Under the pieces are notes generated by a model. That model was not told the origin of the DNA and did no database searches. It saw only the letters and a list, made by a program, of their open reading frames with translations. Position numbers and translations under genes: made by a program. This document shows positions 22,761-33,341 of a stretch of DNA of 64,000 nt, piece after piece. How positions within the stretch are numbered: the stretch's first letter is position 1; the number at the start of each line of letters is the position of its first letter. Origin of the DNA: Tachypleus tridentatus (Eukaryota > Arthropoda > Merostomata > Xiphosura > Limulidae); assembly GCF_004210375.1 (NCBI RefSeq), contig NC_134837.1, positions 160,125,310 to 160,189,309 on the forward strand. Reading direction: 5' to 3'.

Positions 22761-23673
22761 TTTATATGTGTATTGCACTGTCCGCTATTATAAAAATGAA
22801 TTTCTTTTTTTATTAAAAATATGCTTGATTAATTCACAGCACTTACTTGAGGTATCTTGCAATTTTTCTTAATTTCTAACAACATTTTGTAAAGATTTTA
22901 TTTGAATCTGTCAGAGTATTAATTCTCTCCATTTTGTTATTTTAGTAGCAACACCACACTAGTACTGGATGTTTTAAAAGGGAAGAATTACCTCTGATAT
23001 ACTTACCTGCACCTGTAAGGAAAACTCATAATGTGAAAATTGCAAACTTATGTTGGTAATGATAGTCACAGAATTAAAAACAGCCATGTGTTGCACTACT
23101 TTGTATTTAACACAAGACAACTTTAACAACTTTAACAACTTTTGAAAACATAATAACCTTACTTGCTTTCTCTTTAATTTAAAATTAATGTGTTGCGAAT
23201 TCAAGTCACAAATAAAGTGAGAAATTTAATAACTTGCCTGTTTAAACCACTTTTCTATCATTTTATTTCATAGATACAACAAATTGAGACTACAGAAGCG
23301 GTAAGGTGTTCTGATAAATTTGCACACTACTATGTGACCCTACAAGTTGTTAAAGATGGTGTTATGTTATCAGATAAGTTCTCATGAGTAGGTTTTAATT
23401 TTTTGATTCATTTAAAAGAATGGATAACATCTAGGCTGCATCTGAAGATTACAGCCAATCATGTGTGCAACTCATAATGCAGCATTTTCACCCTGATTGG
23501 CAAAAGATCTGTCAAGATAATAATTAACTGAGCATCTGTGAAGTTGATCTTTGCCATCGCAATCCCTTAACAAACATTTGTGAACTGATATAAAACATAC
23601 TGCATACTAAATCCAAGCTATTTCTGTGGTGAATAAATCTGTTCAGAAACTGCTTATTTCGGTTGTAGGTAAG
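22761..23673. other. No gene recognised
   Basis: AT-rich sequence with no recognisable features except a short AACTTTAAC direct repetition near 23120. Confidence 0.45.
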
Positions 23674-23767
23674 CCTTCACTCTAGTCTATCACTTTTAAA
23701 TAAGAAACGGCTAACGTAGATAGTCTTCGTGTAGGTTTTGGAGAAATTCAAAAACAAACAAACAAAA
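23674..23767 (+). repeat. SINE family 1, 3' fragment
   Basis: Only the tail half is left: CTCTAGTCT, AACGGCTAACGTAGATAG, GTGTAGGTTTTGGAGAAATTC and an (AAAC)n end. 5'-truncated or eroded copy. Confidence 0.75.
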
Positions 23768-24187
23768 TCATTCAGGTTTTGGCGCCCCTTAATGCCACAC
23801 CATTGCATTGGCACTGCAGCAGCAGCCGATATAACCATAGAGTGAAAAACAAATGACAGAATGAAATCAGTGCAGTCATCACAATCAACAGTTGTATGCT
23901 ACAAGTCTATTAAGCACTACAAAGAACCCTCCTATATAACTCACACACGTGCTAAGTTAAGTCAGATAGTTTATATATGTAGGACTGTCAAATTCTCTTC
24001 ACCTCCACTCTTCATCCTCAACTCTTCTCATTCACCTGAAAACCCTAAATCTTGTAGTGTTAAAAATTACAATAGGCCTGATATTAATATCTAACCTCGG
24101 TCCGCAATGAAAGTAATGAATTAACTAAATCAGTTTCCGTCCACATTTATTTGTTTTACAGAACTAATTGTCTCGGAAATCAATTTT
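23768..24187. other. No gene recognised
   Basis: Contains one 77-codon frame (23861-24094) with no recognisable motif; probably chance. Confidence 0.45.
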
Positions 24188-24198
24188 CTGTTCATACG

Positions 24199-24470
24199 TT
24201 TGGTGTGTTCAAAATTTTGCATAAAGCTGCACGAGGCTATCTACGTCAACCTCCCCTAATCTAATAGTGATGGATTAGAAAGAATGCTGTTAGTCATAAC
24301 CATCCACTGTCAACTCTTGAGCTGCTCTTTTACCAACGAATAGTAAGATTTATCGTAACATTATAACGCCTCTAGACTGAAAAGGGGGCATATTTGGTGA
24401 GATGTGGATTCGAACCCAAGACCCGCAGATTGCAAGTCGAAGGCCCTAACTACCTGTCAATGCCAGACCC
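24199..24470 (-). repeat. tRNA-derived SINE, family 1, old copy
   Basis: All parts are present in reverse, but with many substitutions. Possible 11-bp TSD with two mismatches: CTGTTCATACG 24188-24198 / CTGTTCGTAAG 24471-24481. Confidence 0.85.
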
Positions 24471-24481
24471 CTGTTCGTAAG

Positions 24482-24870
24482 AACTCTTATGTTTTGTAAT
24501 TCGAGGACATTATTATGATGTAATACCGTTCAGCAAAGACAACAATGCAGGAGAAGGGCAATAGCTCAGGAAGTACAACTAAAGCTAGACAAAATAGCAT
24601 TTTGTTTTCTGTGCTTATATTTTTGAAGGCGTTTATAATTTATTTGGGGGAGACGAAGTCTAACTTATGTCATTGAGCTACTCAAAATTGAGTAGTAATA
24701 AATTATAACACATCGACAAAGGTTAAAATATAAATAGAATTAATTCTAAATAATGTTAAATTTTGTGAAAACAAATATTCGATTTTAATGTTTACATTGT
24801 AGCGCATGCTTTTATACGAATACTTGACGCTTATAAGGGCTACATAAAAAAGTCATTTTCAGGTTTTCAA
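24482..24870. other. No gene recognised
   Basis: AT-rich spacer between two oppositely oriented SINE copies. Confidence 0.5.
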
Positions 24871-25159
24871 GGCCCGGCATGGCCAAGCGTGTTAAGGCGT
24901 GCGACTCGTAATCTGAGGGTCGCAGGTTCGCATTCCCATCGCGCCAAACATGCTCGCCCTTTCAACCGTGGAGGCGTATAATGTGACGGTCAATCCCACT
25001 CGTCGTTGGTAAAAAGAGTAGCCCAAGATTTGGCGGTGGGTGGTGATGACTAGCTGCCTTCCCTCTAGTCTTACACTGCTAAATTAGGGACGGCTAGCAC
25101 AGATAGCCCTCGAGTAGCTTTGTGCGTAATTCCAAAACAAACAAACAAACAAGCAAATA
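24871..25159 (+). repeat. tRNA-derived SINE, family 1, well preserved
   Basis: Head GCCCGGCATGGCCAAG, anticodon-loop-like CTCGTAA, box B-like region, body CAAGATTTGGCGGTGGG and tail ending in (CAAA)n. No clear TSD found. Confidence 0.92.
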
Positions 25160-25879
25160 GTTCCTTATTTCATTGGAAATATTTATTCGTTGTATATACT
25201 TTAATATCCCTGAAGAAATTCCCCGTCTGAATTTGGCTGAATCCACTAATGAGTAAATTTAGGAAAACTTGAAACGACGTTTGGAATGTATATTCCCGTT
25301 TAATAATATAAGTGTTTAGGATTTTCACTGATGGAATACATTTAATCTGTTAGACAAAGATTTTCCAATGATACAAAATGTATCAGAGAATAGGAAAGCA
25401 TATCAATCACAAGTTATAAGACAGAATAAGGAATTGATCCGATTAAATTTATTTGCGCTTATCCATTACAGTCACCGACTTGTTTGTTTTTAATAAATAA
25501 ATAAAATATAAAAAGAATAAACAATGTTACCCAAACAATTTGTGTTCAGGTGCTGCTTTGTTTTGAAATGACAGTAATTTAGTTTCAAGAAAGAAGGTGC
25601 AAAAAAAGTTGTAGGCTCTTCTCAACTGGTCCTGCGTATCTGTCTGGTTTTTAACTACTGTGTAACTAGTGTTTTGAACTGAGTTAAAGTGAATTTCTAT
25701 TTCATTATATCGTGAGTTAACGAAAAAGTTATGACTTTACTTGGGGGTGGATAAAAGTTTATGGAAAGTCGCAAAGCAGACCATTGAATGTCCATGCGTC
25801 ATAATGTCCGAGTGTCTTCGTAGTTTTCTGCTATTATCCCTTCCTCCTTTCTATCCTATTCCCGGAACTTTAAAGTCCA
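25160..25879. other. No gene recognised
   Basis: AT-rich; may contain eroded 5' parts of the LINE relic that follows, but nothing is readable. Confidence 0.45.
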
Positions 25880-27010
25880 TTTTGACCTAACTAGAGACCA
25901 CCGTCCGATCTCCTTCAATATTTCACACAACAAACAGGAAGTACGAACGGGTCTACAATTACACAAGAACTGACTGACGACGTAGCTGTCTGAAGTGTGT
26001 CGTGCAACTCAATAATTGCAAGTAACAGAATTCAAGAATCACTACATTCCATCCTTAATTGGTGTAACGACTAGCGATTCCTCCTAAATCTGCACAAAAC
26101 AACTGCCATCGCATTCAGACGCAACCTAAACAAACATCACATGAACCAGAAAAAGTAAACCTTAAACTAAACAACAGCATAATAAAGCTAAGCCCCTATG
26201 CAAAATGTCTAGGAATAACGTTTGACACACGATTCTCCTGGATATAACATTTCAAAATCATAAACAAATCAGTTAACAAGGGAATCTATCACTTAAAACT
26301 TATTACAGAAGACAATAAAGGATGCACACCTAATACCATCATTAATATCTATAAAACCTACATTTATCCTCTAATCGAAAATGGCTCTCAAGTCACGTAC
26401 AGCATGCAAAAAAGCATCACTAGAACACCACAACTCTAACAAAAGAGAGCCCTCATAGTGGATCTTAAGCTACCCAAACTTACTCCAATTCAACTACAAG
26501 CATGAAGCTTGCAACATTCCCCGACTCAAGGTCCAATTAAAAACATTAGCTCACAACTATTATCAAATAGCGGAAAAAAGAAACTCCTTAGCTGCCAAGC
26601 TACAAACCATGACAAGCGCGCCACACAAAACATATACATGGCCTCCAAGACATCATAAAACAATAACAAACCACACTTCACAAACACACCATCTCAGGTA
26701 CTAATCTTTATTTATGTTTATCTTTATCTCAGCTTTGGGCACAGAACAGGTAGAACATTCTGCGCCTGTTTTGTGAAAGTGGGGTTTCTCAGGTTACTCC
26801 GTCTCTCCTACAGCAGATTCTGAGGCACTTGAATTTACTGATCCCAACCATTCCTTGACCCTGATCACGGGACGTTTAATGGATGTCCGTTGTCTTGTTT
26901 CTTTTCGTTCTTCTGTCAAGTCATGCCACCGACCTACACGGACATTGTCGGTCCAACGGCCCTTATTGCCTTCTCTCGGTCTTCTTGTTCCAACTAGACT
27001 ACTTTATATG
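25880..27010 (+). mobile_element. LINE relic: RT C-terminal part and 3' UTR
   Basis: Plus-strand remains of a LINE RT: a short HRPISF-like piece near 25900, then TDDVAV (eroded .ADD motif) at ~25973. Next are LHSILNWC, LHKTTAIAFRRNLNK (the IN..KT....F. region) at ~26090-26130, YAKCLGI, IYKTYIYPLIENGS (~26350-26390) and a C-terminal stretch to ~26690. Many stops and an internal deletion between the first two pieces. The 3' UTR (~26700-27010) contains GTGGGGTTTCTC and GTTACTCC at 26779-26800, homologous to blocks in the half-LINEs to its right. The half-LINE at 27024-30507 is inserted in or at the end of this UTR. Confidence 0.65.
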
Positions 27011-27733
27011 CACTTTTTTGAAATGAAATGCTTGATAGGTATTTAGGTTAATTTATAATTTCGTTCCCCAAAGGTGAACGAAAAATAGCCAGGGGCGGTC
27101 AGAAACTATTGTTTCTCTTCACCCCACACGAGGCAAGAATAAATTAGTCAACTGATCACGAAGATAATTAAGTGAATTGGAGTAGCATGTTGGTTGTTAA
27201 TCAAGAGCGATGGTCACTAATGACCTTGAAGTTGACAGTTTTATGTATCTAACTGAGGAGCGTCGGGAAACAGCTGAGAAGTGGACCGACGAGCCTGAGA
27301 GAAAACGAAGAACGAAAGGAAAAGGTTCAACACAACATTCACAAGCGTCTGAAGAATTACGTGGTGTAAATATTGTCGAAGTGAAGGGAGCAGAGAGATG
27401 CAAACACAGTACGCCGACATAATGAGGACTCATGACTTGGATTAACTAGACTTTAAACACTTAAAATTTAGGTACTAAAGAACGGACCACTTTTCAGGGA
27501 TGGGATCTATAGATCCTATGAAACGGAACTTTTGCTGTGGGGAAAACGGGAGTACCCCGAGAAAACCCACTTGCGCGACCAGGGCGCCGAATATAGGTCC
27601 TGACCGTGTCTGGAAGAAGAGCTGTAAGGAAAGAAAAATACAAGGATTAATTACAAGGAACATACAGTAGCACTTACAATAACAAAGCAAATGACAATAA
27701 TAAACAAAGGTTGCAACTAGGATACGTTTAAAA

Positions 27734-28061
27734 CTAAGAAGACGAATGTTCTGAAGGACATGGCGGATCATCTGTGATGCATAGGTCTGATTTTAGCTTG
27801 GACGAAGGAGGATAGATGAGGAAATTCTTGTTTCTAGGCAGAATGTTTCTAATCTGGAGTTCTTTCTGTGCTAACTTGCTGGATGCTCTCGTGAATCGCA
27901 TGTCTCCAGGATACTGGGTTTCTTGATTAATCATGGCTTTAAGAAACAGCGTCTGCTATTTGGACATTATCGGTCGAAGCATAGGTTTCACAAGTTTTAG
28001 TCTCTTCAGTGGTGGTTTGGGTGCTCTGGCATATTTTGTTACCGAAATCTGTTTGGAAACA
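27734..28061 (-). pseudogene. Half-LINE ORF1, C-terminal part, outer copy
   Basis: Continues the frame cut at 29833: QTDFGNK, CQSTQTTTEETKTCE, STDNVQIADAVS. A stop and small deletion follow near 27940, then the final stretch NQETQYPGDMRF...PSSKLKSDL, ending at the stop 27734-27736. The TQT motifs match the inner copy. Confidence 0.75.
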
Positions 28062-29832
28062 GACAGACAGACAGACTTGGTAGGTATTTAGGCTAAATTA
28101 TTCTTTCGTTCTCCAAAAGTCGAACGAAAAATAACCAGGGGCGGTCAGAAACTATTGTTTCTCTTCACCCCACACAAGGCAAGAATAAATTAGTTAATTG
28201 ATTATGGAGTAAGTTATATGGACAGGAGTGGCATGTTAGTTATTCATCTAACGTGATGGTCACGAATGACCTAGAAGTTGATAGTTTGTTGAATTTAATT
28301 GAGGGGCGACGGGAAAAGCTGAGAAGAGTTCCTGCCGACCGGAGAGACAACGAAGAAAGATGAGGAAGGTTCAGCACAACACCCACAAGCGTCCGAGGAG
28401 TTATGATGTGAGAATATAGTTGACATGGAGAGAGCCGAGAGATGCAAACACGGTACCCGACATGATTAGGTCTCGTGACTTGAATGTTTTAGCCTTTAAA
28501 CATTTAGAATTTTGGATATTTAAAATTTAGATACTAATTTAAAATTTAGATACCAAAGTGACGTACCTCTTTTCAGGGCTGGGATCTATAGATCCTACGA
28601 TACGGAACTTTTGCTGTGGGGGGAAACGGGAGTGCCCCGAGAAAACCCACTTTTACGACCAGGGCGCCGAATATAGGCCGTGGTCGTGCCCGGAAGAGGA
28701 GCTGTAAGGAAAGAAATAACACAGATTAATAACAAGCAACATACGGTAACACTTAGAATAATAAAGCAAATTGTAATAATAAAACATAGAGGTAGTAACT
28801 AGGATGTGTTTCGATTCGAACTATAATAAAGACTGTTTTGAAGGATTTGGCGGATCTTCTGTGACGCATGGGTTGGATATTTGGTTGAACGGGGAGACAT
28901 GATGAAATTTCCTCTAATAAGCTGGAGATTATTCAGTATAATCTTTGTGGATGCTTTCGTGGTGCGTAGATCTTCAGGATACTGGGTATTTTGATTAATC
29001 GTGTCTGTCTTAGTTTGAGAAACCGCGTCTGCTGTTTGGATATTATCAGTCGAGGTGGAGGATTCACAAGTTTTTGATCCTTCGTTGATGGTTTGTGTGC
29101 CCTGGGATATTTTGTTTTCAAAATCTGTTTGGGTAAACTCTTCTGATGTTTGGTTTTCAGTTAGCGGGGTGGCTGTGGGCATATTGGATATTCCGCTAGG
29201 CTGTGGTACAGGTGTAGGTTGCTTAGGAGTTTTAGGTTTAGTTGGACGGCGTTGGGGGCGTTCGGCACTATTATGGAAAATATGGTAGTAGCAGCCATTC
29301 CGTAGAATGGTATCGGCGATGGGTTTACTGGTTGTTACAATCTTCATGAAGTTAGTGGCTTGACGGGAGGATTTTGAATAAATCCGGTGAACAGCGTAAA
29401 TCACTGATTGGGTCTGGTTTTCAACAGCGCATTTAATTTCATACGGTTGAATGGAGTGGTGCACTCCTTTAAGAAAACTGTGAATAGGCTAGTAGGGCTT
29501 TTCGTGGGAGCACAACTAATTTTCATCGGGGTATTCCATGGCTTACAGAGATAGGACAAATCTTCAGGCGTAGACGGCTGGAGAAGGATTCCCCCTCGGC
29601 GTAGAATTCGTATTCTTGACGGGTCAATGGAAGCGCCGGGCTTAGCCTGCGCAATGAATGTGGCGATTTGAAGAGGCGAAAGGTGAGGCGGTAAGCCGTC
29701 GACGATTACCGGCGGGACAGTTGGCGGGATCGGCACAGCAGGACCAGGTAATGACAACGTCATTATGGTATAGCAGGAGCAATGTAGAAACACGTCTGAC
29801 TAGCATGGAGTCAAAGCTGGGCTCGTAAGGTG
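28062..29832 (-). mobile_element. Half-LINE, inner copy, complete
   Basis: A 1771-bp copy of the same family in the same orientation, inserted in ORF1 of the outer copy. 13-bp TSD with one mismatch: CTGTTTGGAAACA 28049-28061 / CTGTTTGGGAACA 29833-29845. The 5' leader begins CACCTTACGAGCC (29832 downwards). The 3' end is a (GTCT)n simple-repeat tail (28062-28076) after CCTACCAA. The 3' UTR holds a 14-bp perfect palindrome GGATCTATAGATCC (28582-28595), the GTGGGTTTTCTC block (~28610-28650) and a hairpin with TTTCGTTC/GAACGAAA arms at 28104-28129. Confidence 0.85.
28799..29763 (-). pseudogene. Half-LINE ORF1, inner copy, one frameshift
   Basis: ATG at 29763, stop at 28799-28801; ~321 codons once a single missing base near 29475 is allowed for. 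Order: Pro-rich N-terminus (SLPGPAVPIPPTVPPVIVDG); an RRM-like region (ATFIAQAKPGASIDPSRIRILRRGGILLQ) parallel to RLPRGGVLVQ of the Jockey-like ORF1; a second RRM-like part (LFTVFLKGVHHSIQPYEIK ... RIYSKSS.QATNFMKIVT); a basic linker (ERPQRRPTKPK); then a Ser/Thr/Gln-rich tail with TQT twice (EEFTQTDFE, SQGTQTIN). No CCHC knuckles. Probably an RNA-binding chaperone acting in retrotransposition (inference from the homologous region). Confidence 0.75.
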
Positions 29833-30460
29833 CTGTTTGGGAACACTTATCGGTTGATTGATTTATAGCTTGCTGAGGGTCGATGGGCGGAGTGGATATT
29901 CCGTTAGGTTGCAAGACAGGTTCAGGTTGCTTAGGTGTACTTGGTTTGGTTGGGTGGCGTCGGGGGCGTTCGGCACTAAAATGAAAGATATGATAATAGC
30001 AGCCATTCCGTAGAACGGTATCGGCAATATGTTTACCGGGTGTTACAATTTTCATGAATTTGGTAGCTTGTTGGGAGGATTTCGAGTAAATCCTGTGCAC
30101 GGCGTATATAACTGACTTAGTTTGGTTTTCAACGGCGCATTTGATTTCACTTGGTTGAATGAAGTGCTGTACTCCTCTCAGGAAAACAGTGAACAGGTTA
30201 GTAGGTCTCTTGGTGGGTGCACATCTGATTTTAATAGGGGTATTCCATGGCTCACAAAAGTAGGATAAGTTTTCAGGCGTAGACGGCTGGAGGAGAATTC
30301 CCCCTCCGCGTAGAATTCGCGTTCTGGAAGGGTCTAAGGAGGCGCCAGGCTTAGCCTGCGCAATAAACGTGGCAATTTGAAGAGGCGATAGGCCGTCGAC
30401 GATTACCGGCGGGACCGTTGGCGGGATCGGCACAGCAGGACCAGGTAATGAGAACGTCAT
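29833..30460 (-). pseudogene. Half-LINE ORF1, N-terminal part, outer copy
   Basis: ATG at 30460. The same protein as the inner copy with a small deletion after VDGL. It runs open through the RRM-like region to DKCSQT, where the inner copy inserted. The frame joins correctly to QTDFGNK of the 27.7-28.06 kb part when the TSD is counted once. Reading on across the junction gives a spurious C-terminus from the inner copy's leader. Confidence 0.78.
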
Positions 30461-30520
30461 TCTTGTATAGCAGGAGGAAAAAAAAAAAAAAAAAAACACG
30501 TCTGACTCACTTTTTTGAAA

Positions 30521-31290
30521 CAACTAGGATCTCAAATATCAACTGAGCAAAACAAAACTAATTCACACTCAGGAAAAAAAAAAAAATTATCCCGCAAGCA
30601 GGGCGAAGGGGAGTATTAATATCCCTGAACACCCAAGTTGGGAAACTCTAGTTTCCTTCAAAACTAAACTACTGCTACGAAATTTCTTCCTTCCTTTCGG
30701 TTTCTGTGGATGTGATGATTTATATTATTTTCTTCATTGAAAGGTACCTTAAGCATGCAACCAAAACTGCTAGTCCAATACGTATATTTCATAACAACAG
30801 TTAATCGCATAGGCGACAAATATATCAAAATTAAAATAGGTTAAATAATCGTGAAGTGTTGTTTTTCATATATATATACATACATTTATATTTGAGTAGT
30901 TCTAGCTCGAAACGTTATTCTCTTGAAATATACATATATTTAAAAACTTATCGTTTGTTTAACCTATTCTTTAATTGGGATTAATCAATAAGGTTTTTGG
31001 AATCAGGAGTGATGTATCGTGCCAATTTAAGTATTTGACTGAAAATATATAGATTTATATGAAGGGAATGAAAAGGAACTCACGAATAGTGCCTATCTCT
31101 TGGCAAGTATTTCGATTTTAAATCTTTTAAGCCTCTTCAAGACCTGAAAGTCAATCACGATCGCTAAGAAAGCGAAAGTCCTGTTTTATTTTTACGAATT
31201 TTTTGATATAACTGCAACTAATTATTATCGGACATGTAGTTCACAAAAACAAAGTCAAAAACCTTGTAAAAACGGGATTGAGATGGCTGA
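30521..31290. other. Mostly unrecognised; short repeat remnants
   Basis: Right after the TSD comes A-rich DNA and then AT-rich sequence. Near 30915-30935 CTCGAAACGTTATTCTCTTG resembles part of the Penelope-like terminal repeat seen at 61.0 kb, but the CTGAAGA half is missing. No gene. Confidence 0.4.
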
Positions 31291-31297
31291 AATACAT

Positions 31298-31413
31298 CCA
31301 ATCAAATTTCTTATTTATCAACGAATTGGGCCACTGAAACAACAAAATTATCCAATCGTATTTTAGCTTTAGAAACCCAATAACAGGAAACATTACAATC
31401 CTTTTAGCCAATC
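31298..31413 (+). promoter_or_regulatory. CCAAT-box cluster, candidate H3.3 promoter
   Basis: Four CCAAT motifs on the plus strand (31298, 31352, 31377, 31408) and one inverted ATTGG (31325) lie within ~115 bp. NF-Y-type CCAAT boxes are common in histone promoters. No TATA box in a convincing position. The link to the H3.3 gene is inference from direction and a downstream donor. Confidence 0.35.
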
Positions 31414-31469
31414 ATAAGACGGATATTATCAAGCATAGTACCCATCCTCCTTTTCGAGAAAGCGTGAGA

Positions 31470-31563
31470 TAGTTTTGTTCGAATTGTTGATTATTTGGAT
31501 ATTTTCAAGCTTGAAATTATATCTAGGCATTAGTGGGCATAACGTACTGGGAAATTGTTAAGT
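31470..31563 (+). other. Candidate noncoding leader exon of H3.3
   Basis: Sequence downstream of the CCAAT cluster ends at a strong 5' splice site (donor GTAAGTAAC at 31564). Metazoan H3.3 genes normally have a noncoding first exon, and the acceptor is present at 41035-41036. Start arbitrary, no transcript evidence. Confidence 0.3.
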
Positions 31564-33314
31564 GTAAGTAACTTACGAAATTTAAGACACAGTAAAATTA
31601 AATTGTAACCAATATTCTTTAAGTTTAACTTTCCTGGTCATTTGATTATAACTATTATAAGACATTTAACTTCACTTTTAGGGTTGTCGAATTTAAAGTA
31701 AATTATGTTCGTGCAACGTGTTTTTATCATATTTGTTAATTCATAATAATAATATAATTAATAGTGTTAATGTTACGCTACATATTTGTGAGTTACTGAG
31801 TAATAAGTTCAAACTTATTAGTTTAAAACTTAAAATTTAGGTTTAAATTAAAGTTTGATTAATGTTATATTCAGTGTGTTTAACTTTGACACAGTTTAAG
31901 TTAGTTACATTACTTAAATTTAAAACACGAGATCTCGCAGTTAAATGTAATTTATAAGAATGCTAAGTGAATTCCGATTTTCTTTCATTTTAACAACAGC
32001 CTTTCACTTTATACTGAGATATATTTATACTTAATGTAACTGACTATAGAACTGGCAACATACAGATATTTTTACATTTATTACAACGTTTCTTTATTAG
32101 CAATGTTACTAAGCTGTATAAGTTATACAGTGCCAAGACTGATGATTGTCATAATTATAACAAACAGTAATACATTAGAGCATACTTCAACAAATATTTT
32201 CAAATCTAGCAGCCAACCTGAAAAGTTAAACTCTTGAACCATGTGTACCTAACCTAACTTTTCAACTGTCTGTAATTTTAGTTTATCAGGTAATGTTTGC
32301 CTAGTTTCATTAACTAGGTGTGATTAACCACTTGCAGTGATTTCTATCAACACTAGAGTAGAATCAGGGTCATTCTTAAGGTTGGTAATTACAAAACTAT
32401 CCCTCCAGCAATGCACTGTTTTCTTAGCATGATGGAGAAATTTCATTCACTCTGTACACTTGACCACAATTGTATTTGTGACAAAAAATAATTGTTTTGT
32501 ATTTAGTTGCATCAACAATAAGTTGAAAATACTTGAACTTCTATTGTATATTCAGTCAGGTTACTGAAAAGAAGTGTTTTGTGCCTGAAGGCATTAAACT
32601 GCAGAGCACAGAAAGCTGTGAGAGTCAAACGTCTGACTATAATTGTGTGTTTGATCATTTTATGTAAATGTTGTCTTCCAATTTCGTTTTAACCCTTTTG
32701 CAGTGGGTTAGAGGCTATGTCATTGTGTTTATTGGTTTGCATTCAAAATTTTATTGAATTACTCTAACGTATGGAAGTAAGTTTGGAATCAAATTGTAAA
32801 TTATAATTCAGACTTCATACACAAGTTAATTTCTTAATATAAAAGCAAATACTATAAGAGCACACTAAAGCAAAGATTTTATTGAGTCACCTGGTATGTT
32901 GAATGCAGCACTGTTTTAAATTAGATGTTTGTGATGCCAAATTGCTAATGTTATCAAGCTAGAATATAATGTAAGAATCTTGTATCTTTTTGTTTTGCTG
33001 AGATATGGCTTATGTACTGAATCAAACACTGGCCCCTTTCACTTCTTTTTAATTTTTGGAAACTGTCCCTTACATACACTTATTTCAATATATGATGTGA
33101 ATAACCAGTTGACAGTTTAGAATATACCCTCAATGGTTTTCTCAGCCATTCTATGAAAAGACTGCAAAATTTTCAAGAAGATAGGTTGTGTCTTTAGTTA
33201 GCTTGAAGTTTTTTGTTTGTTTTTTAACATAAATACATCATAGTTACTCAGCATAATAAATTAGTGTAATCCTATGGTATTAGTATAGTTTTTGTGAATT
33301 TTTGGTTCTTCAGT

Positions 33315-33341
33315 TGTGTGTGTGTGTGTGTGTGTGTGTGT
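33315..33341. repeat. (GT)n microsatellite
   Basis: Thirteen uninterrupted GT units. Confidence 0.95.

Larger units (their letters stand above)
27024..30507 (-). mobile_element. Half-LINE (ORF1-only retroelement), outer copy, split by an inner copy
   Basis: Bounded by an exact 13-bp TSD CACTTTTTTGAAA (27011-27023 and 30508-30520). Minus strand. The 5' part is 29833-30507 (leader with a run of 18 T, ORF1 start); the 3' part is 27024-28061 (end of ORF1, 3' UTR). The two are separated by the inner copy 28062-29832, whose own 13-bp TSD lies at 28049-28061 and 29833-29845. Without the insert the element is about 1.7 kb. It has an ORF1 and a ~0.7 kb 3' UTR but no endonuclease or RT anywhere. The 3' end reads CCTAAATACCTA plus a short tail. 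Confidence 0.85.

Noticed and set aside
27024-30507. Tandem array of three LINE fragments
   Set aside because: Both pairs of TSDs and the restored reading frame show one element nested inside another instead.
29642-30523. A 293-codon minus-strand frame read as one protein
   Set aside because: Its C-terminal ~50 codons are the inner half-LINE's 5' leader and start read out of frame; the real ORF1 is interrupted at 29833.
30905-30940. Third Penelope-like terminal repeat
   Set aside because: Only the GAAACGTTATTCTC half is similar; the CTGAAGA half is absent.
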